From JABMMZ01 sp964600345 (lineage in GTDB: Bacteria > Bacteroidota > Bacteroidia > NS11-12g > UBA955), in assembly GCA_964600345.1 (NCBI GenBank), contig CAZRKA010000062.1, positions 1 through 17,901 of the forward strand: DNA of 17,901 nucleotides, in the 5' to 3' direction. A program made the position numbers and the translations under genes. The notes under the pieces were generated by a model. The model was not told the origin of the DNA, made no database searches, and saw only the letters and a list, made by a program, of their open reading frames with translations. This document shows positions 1-7,126 of the stretch, in pieces. Positions within the stretch are counted from its first letter, which is position 1, and each line of letters starts with the position of its first letter.

Positions 1-958
1 GATTTACAGGTTCAGTTTCCAAAGAAATAGTATCATCTAATTGCGTTTCTTCTACGTCTTTTAAATCTTCAGCCCGTATATTATTAATAATTGCTTTCTT
101 TTTTCTGCCGACAGGATTCTTCTCGTATAATGGCTGCTCGAAAATGCTGATCTCCGTCGTGGTGTTAAATCTTCCAGAGTGGTAAGCTATACCTGCAACT
201 ACTTTGATAATAAAATCACAGTTATGTGTCAAAGCCTGATCACCTTTGAAATTTCCACCTTTAGTGGCCTGAACAATGGAAATGAAGGATTTGCTTGGAT
301 TCTCCTGTTTTATCAGTTCCAGGAACTCATTGTCAATTCCTGCATTATTGATTGAGTCAATAAATACAAATTCGCAAGACTTGGTTTGTAAATACTCCCT
401 GATGGATTGCCTGTCCTTGTTTTCTGCAAAGGTCACTTTGCTGCCCCCAATAGCTTTAATTTTTTCCTGCAAGGTAACAGATTCACCTTCTTCTGCTGCA
501 ATGTAAACTACGTCCCCAAAATACTCTTGCAAATAGTCCGCAAAGCGGATAGAGAAATTACTTTTACCTCCTTTAGGCAGTCCCCAAATGATAGCTGAAA
601 ATAATTTGGATGGCTTTCCTATGAGTTCCAGAAATTTACCTTCAAAATCCAATGAGTCAAATTTCTTTTCAATCAGCTCATCTCCCGTAAATTCCTTTAC
701 TTTCTTTTTTTCAGGTTGTAATTCATTACCGGTGATTTCTTCTGAAATTTTCTTCGAGAAATTCAGCTTGAATCCCTTTTCGCCAGACGGTTCGGAACTA
801 TTTGTAATTTCGATATTTTGTTGATTCCCTTCCAGGCTCATTCTTATTTCTTTGATGTAATCATAGGCCGTAGTTCTGCCTATTTCAAGTTGCTTTGCTA
901 TCTGGCCGTAGCTCAGGCCAGATTCTTTTAGTTGGTATGCTTTGATTTTGATATTCAT
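1..958 (-). CDS. HTH plus RecA-fold ATPase, 3' end beyond window
   Basis: An open frame of 319 codons starts at the ATG complementary to 956-958 and runs off the left edge, so the C-terminus is missing. Residues about 8-38 form a helix-turn-helix resembling resolvase or sigma-type HTHs (LKESGLSYGQIAKQLEIGRT). After a polar linker, residues 121-260 look like a RecA/RadA-type ATPase core. The Walker A is GLPKGGKS at 126-133 and the Walker B-like strand is FVFIDS at 197-202. ATKGG at 231-235 sits where the sensor region is expected. Proteins of this kind occur in phages, plasmids and integrative elements and load onto DNA or act in recombination; a Sak4/RadA-like role is possible but not shown. 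It lies 47 nt downstream of the RepA-like ATPase gene on the same strand. A GTTAG repeat array occupies its upstream region, so a repeat-binding factor may control it. The ATPase call is fairly sure; the exact function is not. Confidence 0.75.
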   Translation of the reverse strand, partial: MNIKIKAYQLKESGLSYGQIAKQLEIGRTTAYDYIKEIRMSLEGNQQNIEITNSSEPSGEKGFKLNFSKKISEEITGNELQPEKKKVKEFTGDELIEKKFDSLDFEGKFLELIGKPSKLFSAIIWGLPKGGKSNFSIRFADYLQEYFGDVVYIAAEEGESVTLQEKIKAIGGSKVTFAENKDRQSIREYLQTKSCEFVFIDSINNAGIDNEFLELIKQENPSKSFISIVQATKGGNFKGDQALTHNCDFIIKVVAGIAYHSGRFNTTTEISIFEQPLYEKNPVGRKKKAIINNIRAEDLKDVEETQLDDTISLETEPVN

Positions 959-984
959 ATAAATTGGTTTGATTGATTTTTGAG

Positions 985-1042
985 TACTAACACTACTAAC
1001 AGCCCTCAAAGAGTGTTAGCATTGTTAGTAGTGTTAGTAGTG
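985..1042. repeat. Iteron-like GTTAG array A (2 + 3 units, convergent)
   Basis: Five copies of a GTTAG core lie at exact 9-bp spacing. Three are on the plus strand, with cores starting at 1015, 1024 and 1033. Two are on the minus strand, seen as CTAAC at 987-991 and 996-1000. The two sub-arrays face each other across about 14 bp. Typical unit forms are GTTAGTAGT and GTTAGCATT. The array lies directly upstream of the HTH-ATPase gene and overlaps the 3' end of the RepA-like gene. Spacing of 9 bp is close to one helical turn, as expected for repeated protein-binding sites such as iterons or operators. The binding protein is not known. Confidence 0.7.
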
Positions 1043-2085
1043 GTTTTTAAATTTGATTCTTCGGTTATTTTGTCCAGCACCCGTTTGACTTTCATCTGGT
1101 TTATGCCCAGTCTTTTGGCGATTTCATATCTGGATATTGACGGCTCAGAGCTGCGCAGTTCCATGATGAGCATTTGAGTTTGGTCGGCTTCATCACTGCT
1201 AGGTAAGCACAAGTGATCCCTTTCCCTGCCAAACCCTGAGAATTCAAATCCCAGAAAATTGAATGGTTTGCTTATTTCGCACAGGATGACATTATCCGAG
1301 TCAAATACCACATCCGTGTCTCTGGCCTTGATTTGTTTGATGTATCTCAAACTTCCGTCCCTATGACTCTTGCTAATAGCGAAGATGCTATCTGCAAAAT
1401 TTGCCAGATGCTTACTGCCCGCCATGTCATTGATGCCAATTGGGTTGTATGGACTTCTTTTGGGCGTATGTGCCAGTATCAATAAGGAAAGACCGTGTTT
1501 TACTTTTAGCTCCTTAAGTTGCTTCATTAGAGGTAAGGCTTCTTTTGCCGATTCCGTCGTTTCCGTTTTAAGCCAGGTAAGGTTATCTATAATTAAAACC
1601 TTGGCATTGTAAATCCCGATAGCCTTTTCAATTGAAACAAACAAGGTTTTTTCAAAGTCATCAAAGCTCGTGCAATCAGGGTTGATGTCTATTCTCAAGA
1701 ATAGGTCGTCAAAATCATAGTGACGGGTATAGTTATCGGAGTATCGCTTTTCGAATTGCTTCATGCTCATTTCAAAATCAAAGTACAACACAACTTGCTT
1801 TTCAGCTTCCAATCGGAATCCTTTTATAGGCTCGCCTCTGGAAATGGAATCCGCTATCTGCACGGAAAGAATTGACTTTCCAATATTAGTATCGGCAAAC
1901 AGGATGCAGATTTCACCCTCATGCCAAAGTTCAGAAAACAGCATCTTGGGAATTGGTTTTGTGCTGGCTAGTCTCATAGTCTCGTTTGCCGAGCGGATAT
2001 TTAAGAATTCATCAAACTCTACTTCCTTTGGAAATGGTTTTGAAACGTCCGTTTTTTTATGTTTAGTAAAGGTCAGTGGATTCAT
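1006..2085 (-). CDS. RepA-like RecA-fold ATPase (AAA_25 type)
   Basis: This 359-residue protein resembles the RepA/AAA_25 group of hexameric helicase-like ATPases that Bacteroidota plasmids and integrative elements carry near primase or replication genes. The Walker A is FADTNIGKS at about 63-71 and the Walker B is VLIIDN at 163-168. ILAHTPKR at 203-210 and GSKHLANFADSIFAI around 223-237 fit the motif III and IV region of the family. Residues about 304-345 look like a winged helix (ISRYEIAKRLGINQMKVKRVL), a likely DNA-binding tail. A TTG lies one codon before the chosen ATG at 2085; the ATG is preferred. The start overlaps the end of the upstream small gene by 23 nt, so the two are probably co-transcribed. 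Oddly, the last codons (KTTTNTTNNANTL) are made of the GTTAG repeat array. Family assignment is fairly firm; a role in element replication is inferred. Confidence 0.78.
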   Translation of the reverse strand: MNPLTFTKHKKTDVSKPFPKEVEFDEFLNIRSANETMRLASTKPIPKMLFSELWHEGEICILFADTNIGKSILSVQIADSISRGEPIKGFRLEAEKQVVLYFDFEMSMKQFEKRYSDNYTRHYDFDDLFLRIDINPDCTSFDDFEKTLFVSIEKAIGIYNAKVLIIDNLTWLKTETTESAKEALPLMKQLKELKVKHGLSLLILAHTPKRSPYNPIGINDMAGSKHLANFADSIFAISKSHRDGSLRYIKQIKARDTDVVFDSDNVILCEISKPFNFLGFEFSGFGRERDHLCLPSSDEADQTQMLIMELRSSEPSISRYEIAKRLGINQMKVKRVLDKITEESNLKTTTNTTNNANTL

Positions 2086-2374
2086 CAATTGTCATTTTAA
2101 TGTGTGAAAAATTATTACCATTCGGTTTGGTTCTGATGGTGACATAGTGGCCAGAGAGATTCGGGTCCATCGCTTCCATTCTTAAAATTTCCTTTTCCAA
2201 AGGGTTTAGAAAATGACTTCTGGATTCAAGCATGGAATTGTGAACGTCCACAAGATCTGAGATCAGACTGTTTTGCAGGTCGATGTACTCTTGGCGTGAA
2301 TCGTGCCTTTTGCAGTAGGATTCCAATTTCAGGGACATGACTGAAATTACCCTTTCAAGTTTTGCGTGACTCAT
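2063..2374 (-). CDS. Small hypothetical helical protein
   Basis: This 103-residue protein of unknown function is charged and predicted to be largely helical in its first 75 residues, with no signal peptide and no cysteine motif (one Cys only). The ATG at 2374 is preferred over the in-frame TTG just before it. The gene overlaps the start of the RepA-like ATPase by 23 nt, so it is likely translated as part of the same operon. Its place suggests an accessory element protein, such as a replication or transfer helper, but the sequence itself gives no function. Coding status rests on length, overlap and ordinary codon use rather than on recognised homology. Confidence 0.55.
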   Translation of the reverse strand: MSHAKLERVISVMSLKLESYCKRHDSRQEYIDLQNSLISDLVDVHNSMLESRSHFLNPLEKEILRMEAMDPNLSGHYVTIRTKPNGNNFSHIKMTIDESTDLY

Positions 2375-2420
2375 CAATGCTTAAAAAGGGGTTTAGGGTG
2401 ATTGAAAAAGAAATAAGTCT

Positions 2421-2684
2421 GTTCGGCGTTCGGGCGAAAGTCCTTGTTCGGACAATGCCCCGAACATACTTGCAATGAAATTTGCAAGAAACGATTTGCA
2501 TCTGAAATGCAATTCGTTTGCGTGGTGGATGGGTTTGAGAAATTGTTAATTATCATGTAAAAACGGGCCGGTTTTTAGTACTGTCCGAACCCGTTTGCGA
2601 TGATAATCTTTGGAAGGAGCGAAAACCGGACAAACTCCTGCAAGTAGCTCCAACTTGGAGCAAGTTGTCTAGTTCACGGAACTA
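2421..2684. repeat. Palindrome-dense noncoding region, possible origin or control site
   Basis: This stretch between the RteC-like gene and the small helical gene holds at least seven inverted repeats. They are TGTTCGG/CCGAACA (2445-2451, 2460-2466); CTTGCAA/TTGCAAG (2469-2475, 2482-2488); 13-bp arms with one mismatch around a 5-nt loop (2489-2501, 2507-2519); AAACGGG/CCCGTTT (2561-2567, 2590-2596); CCGGTTTT/AAAACCGG (2569-2576, 2622-2629); overlapping GCTCCAA/TTGGAGC and CAACTTG/CAAGTTG (2647-2667); and TAGTTC/GAACTA around a 3-nt loop (2670-2684). The GTTCGG core occurs five times on either strand (2421, 2428, 2446, 2460, 2585). Such density is usual at replication or transfer origins and rare in coding DNA. 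The function is inferred. A 60-codon minus-strand frame (2556-2374) crosses part of it and is probably not real. Confidence 0.6.
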
Positions 2685-2696
2685 ATTATTTTTCAT

Positions 2697-3755
2697 TCAT
2701 TTGATTAACAATGCTTTATGATTTTTTTTTGCATTGTTGTCTGCTGCCTGACTGTCAAGTTCAGTATTGATTTTTTTCTTTCTTTTCTTGTTTTCATTTC
2801 TGGATTCAACAATTTGGAGGTAAGATTTTTTCAAATTGTCAAAAAAAGCTCCGTGATCGTAGTAGTTTCCCTGATCTGTAATTCCCTTTGAAAAATTTGA
2901 TTCCCAATCACCTAATTCGATTCCAAAAACTGGAGCCAGATTTTCGACCGTATTAGTTACTTCGCCTTCTCCGTTATCCATTAATCTGGAATGATGCAAT
3001 GCATAGATGAGTTTAACAAAATTGTTTTTATTTCTGCCATCTGTCCATCGCACCAGTTTTATAGACTCCTTTTTCCTCTTTTCCTTTGTTTGAATTACGG
3101 TCTTTTGCTCTTCTGGCGGCAGTTCAGATATTATTAGTTCCGGCATGAATTCTTTTTTTGCTCTATATTTAACCAGCGCCTTGAACCATTTGATTCTATC
3201 GGTTTCTTCCGGGTCAATGATCGAACTGGTCATTGTATTTGATTTTTGAAAGAGATATTCTTTCCTCAAAAGCTGATGAATGAGTAAAAACTCTTTTTCT
3301 TCTTTTGATTTTGCTTCGGCAAGATCAATAAAATTTTGACTTTTCCAGTTAATTTTCAATTTGAAGCGTGATGTGAGTTCGCCTTTATAATCAAAGGTTT
3401 CATAATACTTCAGCAGAGGCAATTTTATTTTCCAAAGCCTTTTCCAGATTTTGACGATTCTTTCCTCCGGTCTTTGCGACACTTCCTTTAGATAATTGAC
3501 TCGCACTTCATCGATGAGTCCGGATACAATTTCATTTATAGGTTGACCGATTTCATAAGTCCAGTCAAAACTTTCTGTGACCTTTTGGGAGAATTCATCC
3601 AATGGCAGATTGCTTGTAAAAAGGAAACCCAGTCCAAAAGCCTGAGCGGCCGTTTCTTTTTTCCGAGACTCATTCAGGAATTTGTTTCTGGTATATCTTA
3701 GTTTTTGGACGTACCGATTTTTTAATGCTTCAAAGCTGTCTTCTGTAAAATTCAT
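2697..3755 (-). CDS. RteC-like regulatory protein of an integrative element
   Basis: This 352-residue, very basic cytoplasmic protein has no signal peptide. Residues about 236-317 fit the C-terminal part of the RteC family: a KLVRWTDG stretch, then LIYALHHSRLMDNGEGEV, then a FGIELGDWESNF segment and a helix. RteC of Bacteroides conjugative transposons of the CTnDOT type activates excision genes. The N-terminal half (about 1-170) is helical and charged and is not otherwise recognised. The ATG at 3755 is the first good start, with the CTAAC/GTTAG array B about 45-95 bp upstream, a natural place for its promoter or operator. Its 3' side is the palindrome-rich region. The protein ends in a lysine-rich tail. 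Assignment to the RteC family rests on the conserved YAL/NG/F pattern. The actual target is unknown, and no excision or transfer gene is in view. Confidence 0.65.
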   Translation of the reverse strand: MNFTEDSFEALKNRYVQKLRYTRNKFLNESRKKETAAQAFGLGFLFTSNLPLDEFSQKVTESFDWTYEIGQPINEIVSGLIDEVRVNYLKEVSQRPEERIVKIWKRLWKIKLPLLKYYETFDYKGELTSRFKLKINWKSQNFIDLAEAKSKEEKEFLLIHQLLRKEYLFQKSNTMTSSIIDPEETDRIKWFKALVKYRAKKEFMPELIISELPPEEQKTVIQTKEKRKKESIKLVRWTDGRNKNNFVKLIYALHHSRLMDNGEGEVTNTVENLAPVFGIELGDWESNFSKGITDQGNYYDHGAFFDNLKKSYLQIVESRNENKKRKKKINTELDSQAADNNAKKNHKALLIK

Positions 3756-3800
3756 AAAAGGGCACGAAAATAAATCCTTCGCCTTTTTTTATGAAAAAAT

Positions 3801-3850
3801 GATACTAACAGATGCTAACAATGCTAACGGTTTTATGGGGTGTTAGTATC
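3801..3850. repeat. Iteron-like GTTAG array B inside a 10-bp inverted repeat
   Basis: Three CTAAC cores lie at 3805-3809, 3815-3819 and 3824-3828 (spacing 10 and 9 bp), and one GTTAG core on the other strand at 3842-3846. The outermost units form a perfect 10-bp inverted repeat, GATACTAACA at 3801-3810 and TGTTAGTATC at 3841-3850. Read on the minus strand, the array shares the GTTAGCATTGTTAG string with array A, so both are probably bound by one protein. It lies upstream of the RteC-like gene. It is a possible operator or iteron, with function inferred. Confidence 0.68.
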
Positions 3851-4096
3851 TATTTCCTTTTCATTAATTAGGTCATAATTTGAAAAGTAGGTATGGAATG
3901 TGAATCACAATACTCTTTCGCTAAATATTGAATAGTGAGGTAAATGTAAATTTATTATTAATGATGAAAAAAATCGTAAATCCTAAGTTAAAAGTTTTAT
4001 AATTAAAAATTAAAACATTGAAATTCTATTATTTACAAAAAAAAAATTAATATCCCTTGTTCAAGAAATACTTAAAAAGTATATTCGGCAATTCTT
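3851..4096. other. AT-rich intergenic region between divergent modules
   Basis: This region separates the minus-strand element genes from the plus-strand metal genes and must hold the promoter of the metal operon. It is very AT-rich. A candidate -7 element of the Bacteroidota type (TAATTTG at 3876-3882, one base shorter than the TAnnTTTG consensus) is present but has no clear -33 partner. A small palindrome, ATACTT-aaa-AAGTAT at 4068-4082, sits just upstream of the first gene and could be an operator. No gene was seen. Confidence 0.35.
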
Positions 4097-4492
4097 TTGA
4101 AGAAGATAAGTTCCATATTGTTGTCTTTTATCTACCTGGTGACCATCACCGGGATGAGTTTATCTGTTCATCATTGCCAGGGTAAAACTGCGTACACTTT
4201 TTTAGGTGTTGCAATCAATAAAACATGTAAATGTACGCATACTGATGTAAAACATTCTTCAAAATGCTGCAACAATAAGAAGATTGTAATAAAGAACAAT
4301 ACAGATAACTTTTCCCCAAAGGAAAGTATAGAAGTCAAAATTGTTTCTTTTCAAATTATTGATATAAACTATCCTGGTTCCCATTTTCTTGTCAATAATG
4401 AAGTCTTCAACTTTATTCCATATCATATAAAGGCTCCGCCGGAACCATCTTCAAGCCCACTCTATTTGATCAATAGGGTGATTCTAATTTGA
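4097..4492 (+). CDS. HYC_CC_PP family secreted small protein
   Basis: This 131-residue exported protein opens with a clear signal peptide (MKKISSILLSFIYLVTITGM). It shows the three marks of the HYC_CC_PP group known from Bacteroidota: a histidine-cysteine pair after the signal (VHHC at about 24-27, where most members have HYC), further cysteines including CKC at 44-46 and CC at 57-58, and a C-terminal APPEP followed by PLYLINRVILI. These genes often stand first in operons with metal transporters or metal-binding proteins, and a copper-binding role is inferred from the Cys/His content. The start is a TTG at 4097; no in-frame ATG or GTG lies between it and the upstream stop, and starting at the next ATG would remove most of the signal peptide. 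A gap of 90 nt separates it from the next gene. The family is recognised; its biochemical role is not established. Confidence 0.8.
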   Translation: MKKISSILLSFIYLVTITGMSLSVHHCQGKTAYTFLGVAINKTCKCTHTDVKHSSKCCNNKKIVIKNNTDNFSPKESIEVKIVSFQIIDINYPGSHFLVNNEVFNFIPYHIKAPPEPSSSPLYLINRVILI

Positions 4493-4582
4493 TTTCTTTT
4501 TTTTGAAACTTACACAGCTTTCTGTGCTGGCTGATTTTTGCAAATAAATTAGCACATTCTGGTATATTCAATAAAATTTAAA

Positions 4583-5380
4583 ATGAAAAATAAATTATAC
4601 TCAATCTTATTTGTTTTCGTGCTGGTGGCACTTGAAAACATTAGTCATGCGCAAACAAACGCAAAGGACTTTAAACGTTTGGATTGCAATGGAAATATCC
4701 AGCATTTATTTGCTGACCTTGATGCAGGAAATATTGTAATCCTTGAATTCTTTATGCAAAGCTGTAGCCCTTGTATTACAGCAGGAAAAGCGCTTGAATC
4801 AATGAAAGCCAAATTATTGGCTAAGTACCCCGGAAAAATCAAGGCTTACGCTATCGGCTTTAATAATACATATAGTTGCTCCAGCAATGCCAACTGGGTG
4901 TCATCAAATGGCCTGACCTCCATACCAATGGACAGCGGAGCATCCCAGGTTGCGTATTATGGTGGAATGGGGATGCCTACCATAGTCATTTTAGGTGGAG
5001 GAACCCAACATTTGGTATTGGGCAGTCCTTATATCGGATTTTCGACTGGTGATACAGCACAAATGGTGAAGGATATAAATAAATCCTTCAATGCCACTGC
5101 CATTGAACCTGTAAAAACGACCGTTTCAGCAATTGAAATTTATCCCAATCCATTGAATAATGAAATAAATTTAAATTTCAATGTTTCTGAAACCACACAA
5201 ATTAAAATTGAAATAGCGGACTTTTCCGGAAGGTCATTGGTTACATTGATGAATGAATCTGTAGTATCAGGGCCATTTGCAAGGACTTTCAACACCAGTG
5301 TTTTGCCTGCCGGATATTATGTGATGAACGTAAATGCAAACGGAGTGAATTACAATCATAAAATAATTGTTTTGCGCTAA
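4583..5380 (+). CDS. Secreted thioredoxin-like protein with T9SS sorting domain
   Basis: This 265-residue protein has a signal peptide (about 1-23), a thioredoxin/TlpA-like domain (about 27-175) and a T9SS type A sorting domain (about 184-265, beginning IEIYPNP and ending HKIIVLR). The active-site motif is CSPC at 61-64 within FFMQSCSPC, and GMPT further on supplies the cis-proline. It should therefore be exported, and through the T9SS sent to the cell surface or medium, to reduce or isomerise disulfides, or to handle thiol-bound metal ions. The stop shares one base with the start of the multicopper oxidase gene (TAATG), so the two are translationally coupled. That context suggests it helps the oxidase or other cysteine-containing proteins of the operon. 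Fold and sorting are well supported; partner and direction of the redox reaction are inferred. Confidence 0.85.
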   Translation: MKNKLYSILFVFVLVALENISHAQTNAKDFKRLDCNGNIQHLFADLDAGNIVILEFFMQSCSPCITAGKALESMKAKLLAKYPGKIKAYAIGFNNTYSCSSNANWVSSNGLTSIPMDSGASQVAYYGGMGMPTIVILGGGTQHLVLGSPYIGFSTGDTAQMVKDINKSFNATAIEPVKTTVSAIEIYPNPLNNEINLNFNVSETTQIKIEIADFSGRSLVTLMNESVVSGPFARTFNTSVLPAGYYVMNVNANGVNYNHKIIVLR

Positions 5381-7119
5381 TGTTACGGCGAATAATATAT
5401 GCATTATCGGTAGCCGCAATATTGTTTGCGGTTACTGGCATTGCTGTTGCCCAGAATCCCCTGTTTATCCCTGATACATTGAGTGGTAAAACCTTTAACC
5501 TGAATGTCCAGAAAGGAATAACCAGTTTTTTTCCAAGTATCAATACCCCTACTTTCGGTTATAACGGCAATATTTTAGGACCAACCCTGATCATTAACAA
5601 GGGAGATAGTATTACCCTGAATGTGACCAATAATCTCACTACTACTACAACGGTGCATTGGCATGGTTTTCACGTAGCCCCGCAATATGACGGAGGACCG
5701 CACCAGATTATTGATCCCAATACTACCTGGAGTCCTTCTTTTAAAATGTTGAACAATGCCGGGACTTACTGGTATCACCCACATGGTGAAAACAAGACTG
5801 AAATCCAGGTTTCAAAAGGATTAGCAGGATTGATTATCGTTCGTGACAAAACGGAAGCATCATACAAGTTACCTCGTAAATATGGAGTTGATGATTTTCC
5901 TGTCATCATACAAACAAAGGCATTTGATGTCTTATACCAAATCGCTACTGCCAATCACGAAGATACGCTTGTAGTAATAAATGCTACAGTTAATCCATAT
6001 CTTCAGGTGCCAAAACAAATGGTTCGCCTTCGTCTGCTAAACGGAAGTACCGACAGGACCTACAACATCGGATTAAGCGATAACAGGACCTTTTATTTAA
6101 TAACAACGGACGGAGGTTTATTATCTCAGCCCTATCCGATGAACCGACTCAGGTTATCAACCGGTGAAAGGGCTGAAATATTGGTAAATTTTGGTGGCGA
6201 CAGCATAGGGAAGCAGCTTTACCTTAAAAGTTATTCATCTGAATTGCCAACAGGGATTATTGGCGCGGACTCTGTGGGAACTTCAACAATTGTCATCGGA
6301 GAAGGATATCATTCAAATTACTTGAATGGTGCTGATTTTAACCTGATGCGGTTTGATGTAAAAGCCAGTACAATTAACCCTGTTACCACTGTTCCCGTTT
6401 CTTTTTCACCACTTGATCTTTTTGACACTGTGAATGTAAATGCTCACAGGCAAGTACATTTTTCACCTGATGTAGCAACATTTGGCGATCAGTCGAGAGT
6501 GGACGGGCCTTTTATGATGAATGACAAGTCATTTCATATGGATTCCATCAATATTATTACCTACTTAAATAATAAGGAAATCTGGACTCTTACAAATTCT
6601 ACAATGGTAGCACATCCTTTCCATATCCATGACATACAGTTTAACATCTTGGATATTAATGGTTCTAAGCCACCACCGGAATATAGTGGCTGGAAAGATG
6701 TCATATTGGTTAAACCTAATGATACCGTTAGGTTTATAACCCAATTCATCAACTTTGCAAATCAGACAGTGCCATACATGTTCCATTGCCATTTATTGCA
6801 TCATGAAGACGAAGGCATGATGGGGTCATTTTTAGTTTTAGACACTAATTCTACTGCGATAAATACATCAAGGTTTGGTTCAAATATTGTTATTTATCCA
6901 AATCCATCCAACGGAAACTGGATAATAAAAGGTATCGAATTTGATGAAAAGATAGATATTGAATTATTGAATTCGCAAGGGCAGGTGATAGTTCAAAAAC
7001 CTTTATATACAGATTCAAAAACCATTGAAATACAAAATGCTACCCTTGAGTCAGGTATTTACATCTTAAAAGTTAAAGTCAGAAATAATTATCGAACATA
7101 TAAATTAATAAAAAAATAA
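5380..7119 (+). CDS. Multicopper oxidase with T9SS sorting domain
   Basis: This 579-residue three-cupredoxin multicopper oxidase is of the CueO/CotA/laccase type. All four copper motifs are present: HWHG at 93-96, YHPH at 132-135, HPFHIH at 412-417, and HCHLLHHEDEGM at 469-480, the last giving the type 1 ligands C470, H475 and axial M480. It follows a signal peptide (about 1-24). Residues about 505-579 are a T9SS sorting domain (IVIYPNPSNGNW at its start). Such enzymes oxidise Cu(I), phenols or Mn(II) with reduction of oxygen to water. Among metal-binding neighbours, a Cu(I) oxidase acting at the cell surface is the best guess. No methionine-rich insert like that of E. coli CueO is seen. The gene overlaps the thioredoxin-like gene by one base and is followed 7 nt later by a lipoprotein gene. 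The enzyme class is near certain; the substrate is inferred. Confidence 0.93.
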   Translation: MLRRIIYALSVAAILFAVTGIAVAQNPLFIPDTLSGKTFNLNVQKGITSFFPSINTPTFGYNGNILGPTLIINKGDSITLNVTNNLTTTTTVHWHGFHVAPQYDGGPHQIIDPNTTWSPSFKMLNNAGTYWYHPHGENKTEIQVSKGLAGLIIVRDKTEASYKLPRKYGVDDFPVIIQTKAFDVLYQIATANHEDTLVVINATVNPYLQVPKQMVRLRLLNGSTDRTYNIGLSDNRTFYLITTDGGLLSQPYPMNRLRLSTGERAEILVNFGGDSIGKQLYLKSYSSELPTGIIGADSVGTSTIVIGEGYHSNYLNGADFNLMRFDVKASTINPVTTVPVSFSPLDLFDTVNVNAHRQVHFSPDVATFGDQSRVDGPFMMNDKSFHMDSINIITYLNNKEIWTLTNSTMVAHPFHIHDIQFNILDINGSKPPPEYSGWKDVILVKPNDTVRFITQFINFANQTVPYMFHCHLLHHEDEGMMGSFLVLDTNSTAINTSRFGSNIVIYPNPSNGNWIIKGIEFDEKIDIELLNSQGQVIVQKPLYTDSKTIEIQNATLESGIYILKVKVRNNYRTYKLIKK

Positions 7120-7126
7120 TCCCGAT

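Noticed and set aside
985..1042. CRISPR array.
   Set aside because: Units are only about 9 bp with no spacers, and no cas gene is present; iteron or operator fits better.
1763..2107. A 114-codon plus-strand frame.
   Set aside because: It is antisense to the RepA-like ATPase gene, which has clear Walker motifs.
2374..2556. A 60-codon minus-strand frame ending on the start of the small helical gene.
   Set aside because: It runs through several palindromes and GTTCGG repeats, has no recognisable domain, and its composition looks like translated noncoding repeats. The stop-start overlap with the next gene keeps a small chance open.
2670..2694. Hairpin TAGTTC/GAACTA followed by a T-rich run, as a terminator.
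   Set aside because: The T-run is on the plus-strand side, but the nearby gene ends on the minus strand, where no T-run follows the stem; kept only as part of the palindrome cluster.
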